NCBI GenBank assembly: GCA_946807835.1
Contig: OX327700.1
Span: forward strand, 28,184,001 to 28,248,000
Length of the DNA stretch: 64,000 nucleotides
Direction of reading: 5' to 3'
Origin: Ailanthus altissimus
Taxonomy: Eukaryota; Streptophyta; Magnoliopsida; Sapindales; Simaroubaceae
Under the pieces are notes generated by a model. It did not search any database. It saw only the letters and a program-made list of their open reading frames with translations, and was not told the origin of the DNA. Position numbers and translations under genes: made by a program. Below, piece by piece: positions 37,148-49,239 of this stretch (the stretch's first letter is position 1; each line of letters starts with the position of its first letter).

Positions 37148-37438
37148 GATCGAAAAAGATTTGAACTCCGAGTACATGAAGAGGAAAATGACCAAGAAAG
37201 CCTGAGAATTAACCTAGGAGTAAGGAAATAAAGAGAATTTGGTTTTAAAAATAGATAACACAGAAATGGGCTTGTTAATTCCTAAGAGAGAATCACCCAC
37301 ATGATATCACCACCTTGTGTTTTGCTTGATTTCTCTCAGAGCTTCTTTGGAATTTAACTTTCAAGACTGTCTTGATGACAGAGAGAGAAAGAGAAACTTA
37401 GCTTTGAAACCCACTTCGGCGAAGGATCCAATGCATCA

Positions 37439-37444
37439 TTTATA
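37439..37444 (-). promoter_or_regulatory. TATA box of the SMR gene
   Basis: On the minus strand the sequence reads GTGTATAAATG. With the usual 25-35 base spacing, transcription would start near 37410, giving a leader of about 260 bases before the start codon at 37147. The leader contains AGAGAGAAAGAG repeats (37381-37392). Confidence 0.55.
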
Positions 37445-37449
37445 CACTC

Positions 37450-39236
37450 AGTTAAAAGTCTCCTTCCTCTAAATTAGCTCACCCATTAACCTTTTTTTTA
37501 ATTTAAAAAAAAAGGCTTTATAAATTACAAATTACAATCTCGTTTAAGCAAAAGCAAATAAGCGCTTTTCTTCTGATCTCTACGAACTTTGATGCAACAA
37601 TGCACGTGCTCTACTACAGGGAAACCCATCTGATCTTAACATGAGATGTTATTGTTATTATCTTTTTACCCTAAGTTTCTAATTCTCGTGATATTTTGAG
37701 AATTAATTTCTCCTTTTTTGTTTGTTTTGCCCAAAAAATCAAATTAAGTTTTCTATTTAGGCTTTCTTTACTTAGGTGAAATATCATTTCTGTATGGCTT
37801 TTCGGATCAGAAAATGTCTTGGCATAAGTTGGCCGCAAGAGCATACATTGTCTGGTGCATGCCTTATTTGTGGGGCTGTGTTAAGCTCGCGATTTTGGTG
37901 GTTAATGAAGTCAATAAGATCATTAATAATTATGTAAACGATAATGAAGGAGGAATCCAAGTCTTAGAGCAACATCATTGCATTTTTACTTGTTATCCAA
38001 AATGTCTGAAAATTGTTAAATTTGGGTCTTATCTTTTGTTAATTTTCATTTTCTATTTTTCATATCATTTTAGAAAATAAGAATATTGAACTTTTCTTGA
38101 TGAAAGAGAGCAAGAAAAAGGTGAAAAATATTTAGCTTTTAATGGGTAAATTTGACAAACGTGAACTTTTGCAAATAAGTATGCACATTAGTAGAAATTC
38201 ATTGGATAAAAATTTTATGATGATGAAATTTGCTTAACTTTATTAGCAACAAACTATTTTACAAATAAGATTAGACCCATGATGCCATCATTACATTAAT
38301 TATTAAATAATAATCGACCATTTTGGAATAGAGAAAACAGTTTTTGGCTGCATTTTCACAGATGCTTTCACATGTTTCCCGCCTAAGGCCGGCCAATTCA
38401 AGTTGTGTGTCTTACGTGATATTAACTTATTGCAGGCCATTTTCAAACCTAGACTTAGAATTCCCCCTTTGGACATGGAAATGATAATGTTTAGTATTGT
38501 TTTCCAAACACTTGTTTTCATTTTTGAAAAAATGAAAATGGCAAAAACATGTTTAATAAGGTATTTTAGGAAAATGATTCCTGGAAATGAAAATGATGTT
38601 TTCATTTTTTTTTGTGAATAGCATGTTTAGTTGTTTTCACCTTTTACACTATTTGTTTCACATCCCTCTCTTCAAATATTCTACCAAACACTATTTCTTT
38701 GTTTTAATTTTTATATTTACAATTGTAAAAGTACACTATAAAAGTATTTTTTAATTATAGACTTTTTTTATTGTATATATTTTTTAACATCTATTGAGAA
38801 GGGATTTTTATTGGATATGTATATAAAAAAAAATGATGGATTTTAATTTCATGTGATATTAAAAATAATGAATGTTATTTGTTTACCTAAATAATAATGA
38901 AAGAAACTAAAATTTTTAGTAAATATCTCCTTATAAATCTAGGGACGTGAACAAATTCTTTATTATATTAGGTTAATGTTTAGGAGTACCTTAAAAAAAT
39001 GTTTATAAATATTTTAAAATAATTTAAACAGGTTCATTGGTTGTTAATTTGACTATAAGATCATTCTATGATACTGGAATTAAAGTTCCAGTATATCAAA
39101 ATTAATTTCAATCATTGAATTAAATTAAAAAAAATTAAATCTAACGAATACAAAAATCTCAATATGATATCTTCTTGGTATTGTGGAATAATCTTTGATT
39201 ATAACATTGTTTAAGATAAATTTGTATACATATATG

Positions 39237-39267
<31 letters not shown>

Positions 39268-41786
39268 TGATAACGATATTTTTTAAAAGGTTTTCACGAA
39301 TATTTTACCAAGAAAATAATAATTAAAAAAAACTCCTTCTACCAAATCACGGAAAAATTCACCCTAAATTTGCAACTATTTATCGGGGTGGAAGGAAAGG
39401 TTAATGATACATAATTTATCTCTTGAAATGATAATGTGAGGATATGAATGAAGGCTTGTCTTCCGGAGCGGAAAGCGAGGGGCCCCAATCGGAGTGCTTG
39501 GATTTCATCACATTATATATCAGACATGATATGCCTTTGCAAATTTAAGGAGGATCCCACACCCACTTTGCCGGCTTCTGTGTTTTTATAGTGCTTTCTT
39601 TTTCACATCTTCAATATTTTCAATTTCGCCACGCAGATTTTATAAAGTTCCCAAATTTTCCCCTATTTATTCGCCCTCACAAAATACAATGTTGTTGATA
39701 GATTTTTTTATCTTCTTTCGCCGTCGACCCATTATACATTATCACAACCGGAACATATTTCTAAGCAGTTTGCACGCATCATATGGGAGTTGTTTCTTGA
39801 TGCAATGGATTGTGATCTATAATTGAGCGAGTTGGATTGTCTCACCTATTTAAAAATAATTAATATTTAAATTTATAAATAAAATTATTCTTTTACTTAG
39901 TCGATTAATTTTTTAAGTTGAACACTTAAATTTTAAACTTCTCCTTATAAGTTTAAAATTTCTAACAAGTGATATTAAATATAAATTTTAATAGTCAAAA
40001 TATATATAGACAAACTCACTATTTGAACAAAATAGTTGGTTTTAACCCCCACAAGTAAAAGTTTTATTTGAAAAAAGATTGTTATAAATGGATAGTTCCT
40101 CCACCCTCTAAAGTCTAAGTCAATCTTTTGAATTAGACACGTAAATCCTAACCTTTTCTTATAAGCCCAATCCTTTGATGTTTATTTTACCTAAATGAAA
40201 TATTGAACAACAAATATGAAGAATTAAATGCAAATTTAGAAAAGTAGAGGGGTATGGGAACAAATAAGCTAGCGGACTACCTCGGTCAAAAAACTAGCAG
40301 AGAATCTCTGTTACTGATCATAAACAAGTTTAATTATATAAAAGAATAATAAAAGGTGATGATATGTAGCGTGGGGTAAGATAGTTATTATAATAAATTA
40401 AAGTGAACAATAACACACACTCTCATGGCACATAATTGCAGCTCATTCTCATGCTCATGCTTAATGATTTTGCTTCCCATTTATGATCATCATGCCCCCA
40501 TCTCCAACAATCATCTCTCCCCCTATTTCTATCCTCTCTGCTCCTTACTTTCCGTACTGTTTGCTTCTATTTTTTTCCCTCCTTCCCGCCATCTTTTTTC
40601 ACCTAAAAACGTTAATTTTCTTGATATATACTAGTTACATTTTAGTGTTTTGTGTTTTTATTTTCCTCTTTGAATTAAACCGGTGGTAACTTTTTTTGTT
40701 TTTTTAAATTGAAAATTAATAGTTTAATTTCTATATTTTTATTGAATTATTCACTTAATCTTTAATATTTTAAAAATTATTATTTACGTCTTTTAAAACG
40801 TTTTTGTTATTATTTTTATCCATAAAGTATGATCATTTTTATCTCTAAGAGACTTGATTAATAATTTTTAAAATGTTAAAAATATTATAAATAATTCAAC
40901 AGAAATGTAAGAACTAAAATAGAACTTTCCACTTTATAATATTGACATTACATCAAATATATGCAAAGACTCATCTTAAATTTAGTGTCATTGTAGCACT
41001 ATTCGAAACTCCAAACTCAATAAAATTTATGTCTATTCTTAATATTGAAAATATTTACTCTTACTATTTATTTGACAAAAATCAAACCCTATCTATCATG
41101 TCAAGACAAGGAGAGTAGGTAAGAATATAACCTAGATCTTCTTTAAAATAATTTTGAGTACGATGATTATATTTACTCACCCACAAAAAAGGAAAAAAAA
41201 TCAGAACAATGTGGATTGGTGGAGAGAAAGCAATTATGTTGTTTACTCAACATAAAATATTAAATTAAATCCAGGGATAATTCTTTTTGTTGAAGTTCTT
41301 TTACAAATATTACGAGGGGCTTTTCATTGCACGAATCCTCTCATAAGCAATTGTGTTGTTGACTGGACTCTGCCTGTAGCATAAAAACTGATGAAGTGTC
41401 GTGAATTAGCACTTAAAAGAGAAGAGAAAGCCTTCTTAAAATTATAAATATACATATATAGTGACTATATACTGAATAAAAATCAAATCAACCTTAAATA
41501 TGATAATTAAATTTGCAAAGATCCCAGCAATTGCAAATGATTTTACGTTGACGGATAATGAGTTAGCTGATATGATGCATTGCTTTGATAGTGATAAAGG
41601 GAAGGTGAGTACGTAGTTGTTGCATTTTGGATTTCTTTTGGCTTTTCTCAAATTTCCCCCTTTCTGGTTTGTCTCTACAAAAGCAAGATGCTAAGTGATT
41701 AACGTTGTCGTTCGCTGTGAACTAAGGTGCAAAGAATTGGGTACTTCGTAGAAAAATGCGTTGGCTATTCTTAATAGAGCTTCAGT
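37450..41786. other. Intergenic DNA, no gene supported
   Basis: No reading frame resembles a known family. The 88-residue frame at 37814-38080 and the overlapping frames at 40425-40689 look like chance. A TA/CATA microsatellite occupies about 39226-39268. Two nearby stretches with self-complementary 'catttttgaaaaaatg' words (about 38518-38533) may be part of a small inverted-repeat element. Confidence 0.4.
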
Positions 41787-42104
41787 TTAGATACTCGTAA
41801 ACTTCATAGCCAATCCTACATATTTGTATACGATGCTGTCGCCAAAAATAATTCCACCGATAGCTCCTTCAGCCTGAGTTTTAGCTAGAGAGCAAATATT
41901 GTCTTCAATTAGGAATTTCTCAATGTCTATGGCTAACTTGGACACACCACCAGCACTGTTAAACAATGGTTCCCCTTCCACCAACATTATCTCTTACCGT
42001 CTATAAGCCCTAAAGCCTGCATCCAACAAACTGAATAATAGTTTATTTGTTGTTGCTGGCACGCATTTAGCAACGTATAGGTTTACAGCCTTTCCTTCGT
42101 AAGA
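41787..42104 (-). pseudogene. Protein-coding fragment of unknown family, one in-frame stop
   Basis: On the minus strand a single frame reads SYEGKAVNLYVAKCVPATTNK then LLFSLLDAGFRAYRR, a stop (41994-41996), then EIMLVEGEPLFN and AGGVSKLAIDIEKFLIEDNIC, LAKTQAEGAIGGIIFGD, VYKYVGLAMKF and a final stop. The amino acid composition and continuity look like a real protein; AEGAIGGIIFGDSIVYKYVG and the leucine-lysine rich part stand out against the AT-rich background. I do not recognise the family. Other exons or an intact paralogue were not found nearby, so it is probably a gene fragment or truncated retrocopy. Confidence 0.5.
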
Positions 42105-43365
42105 CTAATGATTACATTAGGAAAGTTTGAATTTGAACTTAATTATTTATTTAATTATTAATTTGATTTGCTCCTTCATACCAAAATCTTGAAGATTTTT
42201 TTTGAAGATTATTTATTATTATTTGAAAAGAAACTTGCATTGAAACTAAGAACTAAAAAGGGAGGCTAGAGAGCAGACAGTATTTTCTTTTGAAGATTAT
42301 TAGTCGGTGCAATGTTTCCCCGTATATCAATGTCTGGAAATTTTCATTTACACCCGTGAACTTTCTAATATTTTCTCAAATTGGGATTAATTACTTGTAG
42401 GACTACGCAAAAATTAAAAAAAAGAAGGAACTAATAGAGCCAAGATGGTTCGATTCAGGTTGGTTCACATGTTGGTTCCTCGTCGATTCCAAGCTCAATG
42501 AACTAATCAATTCTTTTATTTTTTTTATTTTATTTGGTTTAGTCCAAATCGAAAACTGAAATATGAATCCATTTTTTTTTTAAAAAAAAAAAATCAAAAT
42601 GCCTCCCACACCGAAACTAAGATCAAAATTTTCCAAATTGAATTCAAAACCCTAACTAAAACTAACAGCCATCTGTCACCACCGACTACCATCCACCACC
42701 AATAAAACCTTAACTTCTTGCCGCTGCCTAGCTTGTTGCCCCCTGAATTCAGCCTGCGCAGGTACACCTACTCCCTGCTGCCACACTTCCCTGTGTCGCC
42801 GGATTCCACCTTAAAATTTGGTCACCCAAGTCCCAAAAATAATAAAGGGTAATTATTTCAATTTTCATGATTCATGAACATGATGATTATTTATTAAATT
42901 GTAAATACAAATACTGAAATACATTATAGTTAATTAGTTATACACTGATTATTTAGTTAGTTACTTAATTAGATATATGATTATAATTTGTTAATTTAAA
43001 TAACAATAAAAATCAAACCTTGTAGTTTTGTAAGATCGTACCAAATTATTATTTTGTTTCTAATTTTCTATAATTATATTTATTTTTATCATGTGGGATA
43101 TAAACCTTAAGTTAGGTTAGTTGATTAATATTTGTATTTGTGCTAATACTAATTAGGGTTTTTGGCAAATAATTATATATTAATGCTATGTGCAAAGTGT
43201 AAACTTAGTTATTTAATATGTTATTGTTTGGTATGAAAGAACTTTTTATTTTTCTTAGCGCCGGTAGAAAAGTAAAATATTATTTTGAGTTTTTGAAATT
43301 ATGAAGTATGATTAATTTGGGTTTTTTAATCTGTTCTTAGATGAGTAAATATTTAAGGTCGCCCA
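42105..43365. other. Intergenic DNA, no gene seen
   Basis: AT-rich DNA with a more GC-rich patch at about 42655-42830 (CCACC words). Nothing codes convincingly. The GC-rich patch has no clear match. Confidence 0.4.
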
Positions 43366-44145
43366 ATGAGTCCGAGTCGGGATCAAAATCACCATTTATC
43401 CACATTGCTAATGGTTAAGGGAAAAGTATTATTATGTCAAAGAAAGAAAAATGCAAGAAGATGCACAAAGTCAAAGTATGATGCCTCCACCTTCCTAAGT
43501 GCTAAAAACTCTATCATTATTGTAGCATCAAGATCTAAGTTGTGGGATGTTTTCATTAAAATATGGAATATAAAAAATAAGGCAAAGTGCATGTACCATA
43601 GAAAGATGTATGCTTGTCATTCCAAACACAATGAGATAAGTAATATGAATAAGCACATGGCGAAGTGTAACGAGTACTTGGAAGCCAAAATTGTTAAAAG
43701 TGAAAAGTAAAAGATTATGGCTAAAGATTATTCAAGAGTTAGGGGAGAAAAGCTAGTCTTGTGTTGAGAGAGAGGTTCAATTAAGAAGTTTATAGAAAGG
43801 CAGTTGTGAAAATCATTATCGTGGATAAGTTACCTTTTTAACTTTATAGAGAATGAGCAATTTCATCATTTTTACAGTGTGGCGGTCCTTAAGTTTGATG
43901 TCCCCTTACGTAGAATAATTACTAAGTATGTGTTGCAGTTGTATTCTAATGAAAAAGCAATGTTAAAGAGTATTTTTAGTTGGAGTAATTAAAAAGTTAG
44001 TTTGACTACTAGTATTTAAACTTTAATCAGAAGACTAGTTATATGGTTTTGATAGATCATTTTATAGATAGTGAATAGCATTTGCATAAAAGAATTTTGA
44101 GTTTTTGTCTGGTCGCTAATCTTAAAGAGGATACAATTGGCACAT
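43366..44145 (+). pseudogene. hAT transposase relic with BED zinc finger
   Basis: The frame 43366-43710 ends with SRSKLWDVFIKIWN followed by AKCMYHRKMYACHSKHNEIS and MNKHMAKC, a BED-type zinc finger as in plant hAT transposases. Its cysteine and histidine positions are partly altered (CMYH in place of C-x2-C). After stops, the same reading direction gives FIENEQFHHFYSVAVLKFDV then RRIITKYVLQLY, the FVE-x-x-FR-x-F-Mhelix region, then MVLIDHFIDSE and HLHKRILSFC, the RNase H-like part. The homology ends near 44145 at a 'gttgttgaccc' junction. Several stops make it non-functional. Confidence 0.75.
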
Positions 44146-44563
44146 ATTCTTAATTTAATTGTTCATAATTACAGTTGTTGACCCAAAAAAATGATTTTTT
44201 GGGCCAACGAGCTTTGAATTTATTTTGTTGCAAGAATTAACACATTGGGCTTCGTCTTTACTGGGCTTGAAGGCTGGAATCTAAAATTTTCCCTTACCAA
44301 TGATGATAGGACATCTGCAAAACACTTGAAACTATTGTTAAGACATCGTCGATGTGGGTTTCAGTAAAGACTCTTAGATACTTAAGCCAGAAAAGACTGT
44401 TTTAAGTAAGATTTAGGAGACCAATAATGAATGGTAGTAAAAGATGAGCCTTTGCAGAAAGGTGCTACAAACTATAATTCAAAATTTCGTACCAGAAGAA
44501 TTCTCTTGAGTCTCTTTTGTTGTAGTTTTCTCACATTTTTTTAGCATCAGTCTTCAAAGAATA
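44146..44563. other. Left flank of an older retroelement
   Basis: At 44176 sequence TGTTGACCCAAAAAA begins, followed by TTTTTTGGGCCAA (44195-44207). Arms of 13 bases with one mismatch surround a 4-base loop. The TG start and the change of sequence after the hAT relic suggest that an LTR starts here and continues at 47198 after the insertion at 44564. This boundary is inference. Confidence 0.35.
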
Positions 44564-47192
44564 TGTCACGCCTCAGATTCAAAAGATCTGACACACAACA
44601 TAACTTACACTCATTCAATAATGTGCACTCATAATTAATATTGCATAAAATTTCAAACTTAAATTCAACATAGGAATCTTTAGCTATGCTAGTAAGTTTA
44701 ACACAAAGTTTCACCTATGACCATACTTGGTGAAACATAAATCAAATACAACCACACCTAATAAAATAATACATAAGTATTTATTTAATAGAAAAAAATA
44801 AAATATCTTAAACCATGTGTCCATAAATGAAACACTCAGTAACCTAGCAACTTAGGGAACCCAAGGGACAACAGAAGCCTTGCCAAATCTGCTAAGCACA
44901 CATGTACCTTATTTATCTAAAATCACCATAAACTATAATGAGTATAAACCTTAGTAAGCATATTAGTTTTTCATATATCAAAATACAAATACATATATAT
45001 ACACAATACATATGTATGATATGCCATGATAAATCAAAATCATAATCTTATCAAATCACATGTCAGGTAAGTGCTTACACATTCTTTCAAAATATATAAT
45101 AGGAATACCATCACTCAATTACTACTTAGTAGGACTTCTATATCACATATCACATAATAAGTCAAATGTCATTTGTCGATGACATATCGTATGAGAGGAA
45201 TAACACAAGTGAGATTTAAAATACACATATATAACGATCATGCTCGAAGGTAAGAGCCAAACCCTCACCATGATCATCAGTGAGTCCTCTCACATGCACC
45301 AATACGCCATCACACAAATGTGATGACTCACTCTTCCTTTAGGTACCCATAGGATCCTCCCTACATACGAAACACATAACACATACCAATTCAGAAGGAA
45401 AAGCCACATAAAGGCTTCATAAATCACATAAGGTGCCTACTAAGTAAATAGTGAGTTCAAGCATCCTTAAAATACAAAACGTATCTCATGAAAAATTTTC
45501 ACTTCAAAAGTTTTCTTTGTTAAACACATTTTATTTTGAAAGCTCACTTTCATAAACACATGTATGTCCATGCTCAATGTCAATGCTCATATTCATAAAC
45601 ATATGTCTTTCACATTTCATATCAAATATACTTTGGCATAACATAAATATATTTCTAAGTACATTTACAAAATCATACATAAACAATTATTATGTTTATT
45701 GTGATTTTAGTAAAAGTCTAGTATACTTATCTCTTAAAACTTTCGAGTACTAGGCTTAATTCTTCTTAATCTATCAATGAAGATTAATCCTTTCATAAGC
45801 CTCACCATTCACACAAAATACTTTAAATAGCTTACAAAATTACACATATTGCACTTATCACATCGAATTGGTCTAATTACTTGGTTCTCAAAACACCTGT
45901 CATTCTGACAACTTACACTTAACAAAAACATTTATACATCAAATGATGTCAAATTGCTCCAAAATCAGAATATATCTTTCTTGACTCATATATCATTCTT
46001 ATAGATGAATATTATATCATAATTCTTACACAATCCATTTTATAAACACCAATCCAAACTATTATTCTGATAGGATCAAGATATTTACTACACAACATTC
46101 AGTCTCCCAATTTTATAAAATCATATACTAACTCAAAAATTATAAAAATACCACATAATTACTCTTAACATATATCTCAATCCATGATAAATATTTTACT
46201 TCAAAATCCCTGCCAAAAATATTTTATAACTATTTTATTCCATAGCTTTAAAAATCTGTTCATCAAATAGTATAGTGAGCTGATATAATTTAGAAAATCG
46301 TAATAATTTTATCATATTGATATAAATTCTTAATTTTTAATATATCATAGTAGACATGTAAAATAATCATATTACAAAACTTCGTAATTTTTGAAGATCA
46401 TATAGTAGACCAAAAATTATTCACCACTTTAGCATACTGTTAACATAGGAAATTTTCAGAATTTCATGGTCATTTTTCTAAATTCACTAAAAATTTAATT
46501 TCTAAAATTTTCAATCGATTCAAAGTCTCAAATGATTCTAGACATGTCTACTTTCATATTTCCAAAAAAAAAAAAAAGAATTGAAGTACAAAAATTTATA
46601 AAATTCTCGGATCAAGAGACTATCAAGTAGAAATTCTGCAAATTCACTATAATTTATCAAGTTATCTATATAATCATCATTAATTCTCAATATATCTTAC
46701 AAAATCTACATCAAGTTCTCAATTTTACATTTTTTCAGAAATTAAAAATTAAATAAATTAACTTAATTAACATCAATAAATTGAGAAAGAGTTATGATGT
46801 ACCTCTTAAAGCCTAAAATTTCAATTTCTTATTCTTTTTCTTCTTTTTTTTTTCTTTCTCTCCCCTCTATTTTTCTCTTTTCTCTCTCTAAAAGGGGTGG
46901 CTCGACCAAAAATAAGTAAATTAAGGTTTAAAATGTGTATTTTTATACTAAAAGGTTAATTTTTAATATTTACAAATTAACTTTTAAAAATTTCAAAGTA
47001 TTATAATTTGATCCCTAAAATAAATCTAAAGTCTTACAAATAAACTCAATACTAATAGTAGGTCCTTAATCTATACAAACAATACTAATAACAATATATA
47101 CATTAAGTATCATCCATATACAAATAAAATATGAATATTATATATATGTATAAATATTTATTCTTACCGGTTGTGGATAAATGGTTCCTACA
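44564..47192. mobile_element. 2.63 kb solo LTR with 5-bp target duplication
   Basis: The unit starts TGTCACGCCTCAG and ends GGTTCCTACA. It is bounded on both sides by the same five bases, GAATA (44559-44563 and 47193-47197). TG...CA ends and a 5-bp target duplication are the hallmarks of LTR integration. It contains no coding sequence, so it fits a solo LTR, probably of a Ty3/gypsy-type element with long LTRs, though its internal region is not in the window. A second copy starts at 61979. Its orientation is not certain from sequence alone. Confidence 0.82.
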
Positions 47193-47197
47193 GAATA

Positions 47198-48560
47198 TTC
47201 CTTATGCTTATCTTCATCGGTGTTGTGGTTGAGTTGGATAAGTCTTGTTAATTTTTGGTTATCTTGATCTCTTGGCGCAATTTGAGTAGTTCTTTCCTAA
47301 AGACATTGTAGTTTTTCTTTCCTTGTAACTCTATTTCCTTTATAATACTGATTTCCTTTTTAAACTCGTTTCTATAATAAGTTTGATTACTTCTCGGTTT
47401 GACCTGGTAGTAATTTTGCTACACTTTTATTGTTACAGCGATTTGACATCTCCTACCGAGCTAGTCTTTTTATGACGTACTTTATCCCTATTGGTCTAAG
47501 TTTTGTTCGTGGTAGTATCTGGTCGGAATGTATAAGTTGTTTGGCATACAGTTGGCTCGATACTTATACTAATTCGATTCTCTTGCCCTTTTCTTTTAGT
47601 TGTGGAGGTTTTTGATCTAGGTTGACTTAGTTAGGAGTATGTAGGAGTGATATGCATATGTCTTTAGCTGGACCTGATTCAAGCAATCGAACGGGTTCTT
47701 CATTAGAAGTCTATCCTTAGGCCTAGTTCTAACATCCTCATGGTGGCCCCTACTATTTTAGACTTGGGCCCTTCGAGGCTAGCCCGCAGATGACCTTCTT
47801 AAAGGGCTAGGCTTTTTTGAGCCTGTAAGGGTTGGGCTTTGTGGTAATTTTCTAGGAAAAAATAAGGGTCCACTAGTTTCTAGTTTTGATTTATTCAAAA
47901 TTGGAAACTATTTTTTGTTATACCTGCTCGAGTCTTCGCTCTCGATACCTGTTCATAGTCTTCACTCTCGATACCTGTTCAGAGTCTTTGCTTTCGATAC
48001 CTGCTCAAAAGCTTTGCTTCTGAGTGTATACTTGGCTTATATTAGCATTCTGAGCGAGCAAGTTCGAATAGGTTTTTTTTTATATCCTGATCTCAATGGA
48101 TGATACTATACTGAGTGGTTCGGTTTAGCTCTATTATTGCAGTTGCTTTCTAGAGTTTTCTCAAGTTCTCATACAGTTAGTGATATTCCTTGTATTCTAG
48201 TTTTGTCAAGTAATAATGATAATGACCTTTGAAACGTCATCTTTGATCCATGTAAAAGACGTCTCAAATGCGAAAATTGATCTTGACCATTGGCTCTTCA
48301 TTTGATTGTATGGCTAAAGGTAGCTAAAACCAGAACGTCATATCTTCTTTTATTTCTAAGTGACGCTTTGGTGAATGGGATGATTTGGTCAGTTGAAATT
48401 TTAAACTTCAATGGTTTAGATGAAAAACCCTGAAGAGACGTGTATTTAATGCTCTAAGAACCTGAAGCGTTGTGTCTTTCTATTTAAAAATAATGTCTCC
48501 ATATCTTTTAATGATCTTGTCCGTTCATCTAATCTGAACAGCTGTGAATCTTCAACCCAT
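47198..48560 (+). other. Probable LTR or upstream region of an older retroelement
   Basis: The stretch continues the sequence broken by the 44564-47192 insertion. It has no coding match. It includes the GGGCCC-rich stretch at about 47740-47830, a 25-26 bp tandem repeat (47923-48024) and words containing ACGTC and GTCTC before a TATA-like site at 48565. It is probably U3-like promoter sequence, but I could not find the matching second LTR. Confidence 0.35.
47923..48024. repeat. 25-26 bp tandem repeat, about four units
   Basis: Units start CCTGCTCGAGTCTTCG (47923), CCTGTTCATAGTCTTCA (47948), CCTGTTCAGAGTCTTTG (47974) and CCTGCTCAAAAGCTTTG (48000). All contain the core CTCGATA or a close variant. 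They sit in the U3-like region of the older retroelement. Confidence 0.85.
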
Positions 48561-48564
48561 TTAG

Positions 48565-48574
48565 CTATAAAAAG
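48565..48574 (+). promoter_or_regulatory. TATA-like site of the gypsy-type element
   Basis: CTATAAAAAG lies about 680 bases before the gag-like relic that begins near 49240 and has plant promoter form. It is offered as the probable element promoter, not proven. Confidence 0.45.
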
Positions 48575-49239
48575 TCACATACTTTACCTATTTTCTTCTT
48601 TATCTTGCATTTTTTCTTATTTTTTTCTCTGACTTTCTAGTATAAGCAATCTTTTTGGTGATTGTTGTTGTTGCTTTTTTGCAGTGTACATCTAATTTTT
48701 GGTCTTTCTTCAGTAAGTTCTTTTCTTTTTTCTTGATCTTATTTTATTCTTACATCTTTAATGTAAATTTTATTGTATGTGTATATGTTTTCTTCATTTT
48801 TGTTTGCCATTTATGGATTCTTTGCTACTGTCTCTTTTTTGTTTTTTAGTATTTTCACAACTTCTAGGTGTTTATTGTAGTTTTCTTTTTTCTTGTTTCT
48901 GGGTGCGATTGATTTTGTCTTTACCCTGTGTATCTTTTTTAGTCTTTAAGAAAAAAACTCTTATTTCAATTGCATATAGAAGAAGTTTAGTTTTCCTAGT
49001 TGTTAATATAGTTGAGGAAGAAGGGGAAGTAAGCTCAGAAGTTCCACTGGTCAGGAAGACTGGAGGAGCCAAAAGTAGCGAAGGGACTTCTACCTCAATA
49101 GTGACGTGCCCTTATCCTTTTTGGCTATTATTGTTAAGGCCGACCTGGTCTCCATTATTAAGGAGGACCAAAGAAATGACCCCGTGGATCCTGGTCAGGA
49201 CATGGAGGCTGTGGATTTTGAACTGGATGTGAGATACTG

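Noticed and set aside
37148..37195. Upstream start of the SMR frame (16 extra residues)
   Set aside because: MVIFLFMYSEFKSFSI has no counterpart in the family; the ATG at 37147 gives the family N terminus.
37814..38080. 88-residue plus-strand frame with a hydrophobic end
   Set aside because: No known match and no supporting promoter or splice signals. The segment is AT-rich, so it is treated as a chance ORF.
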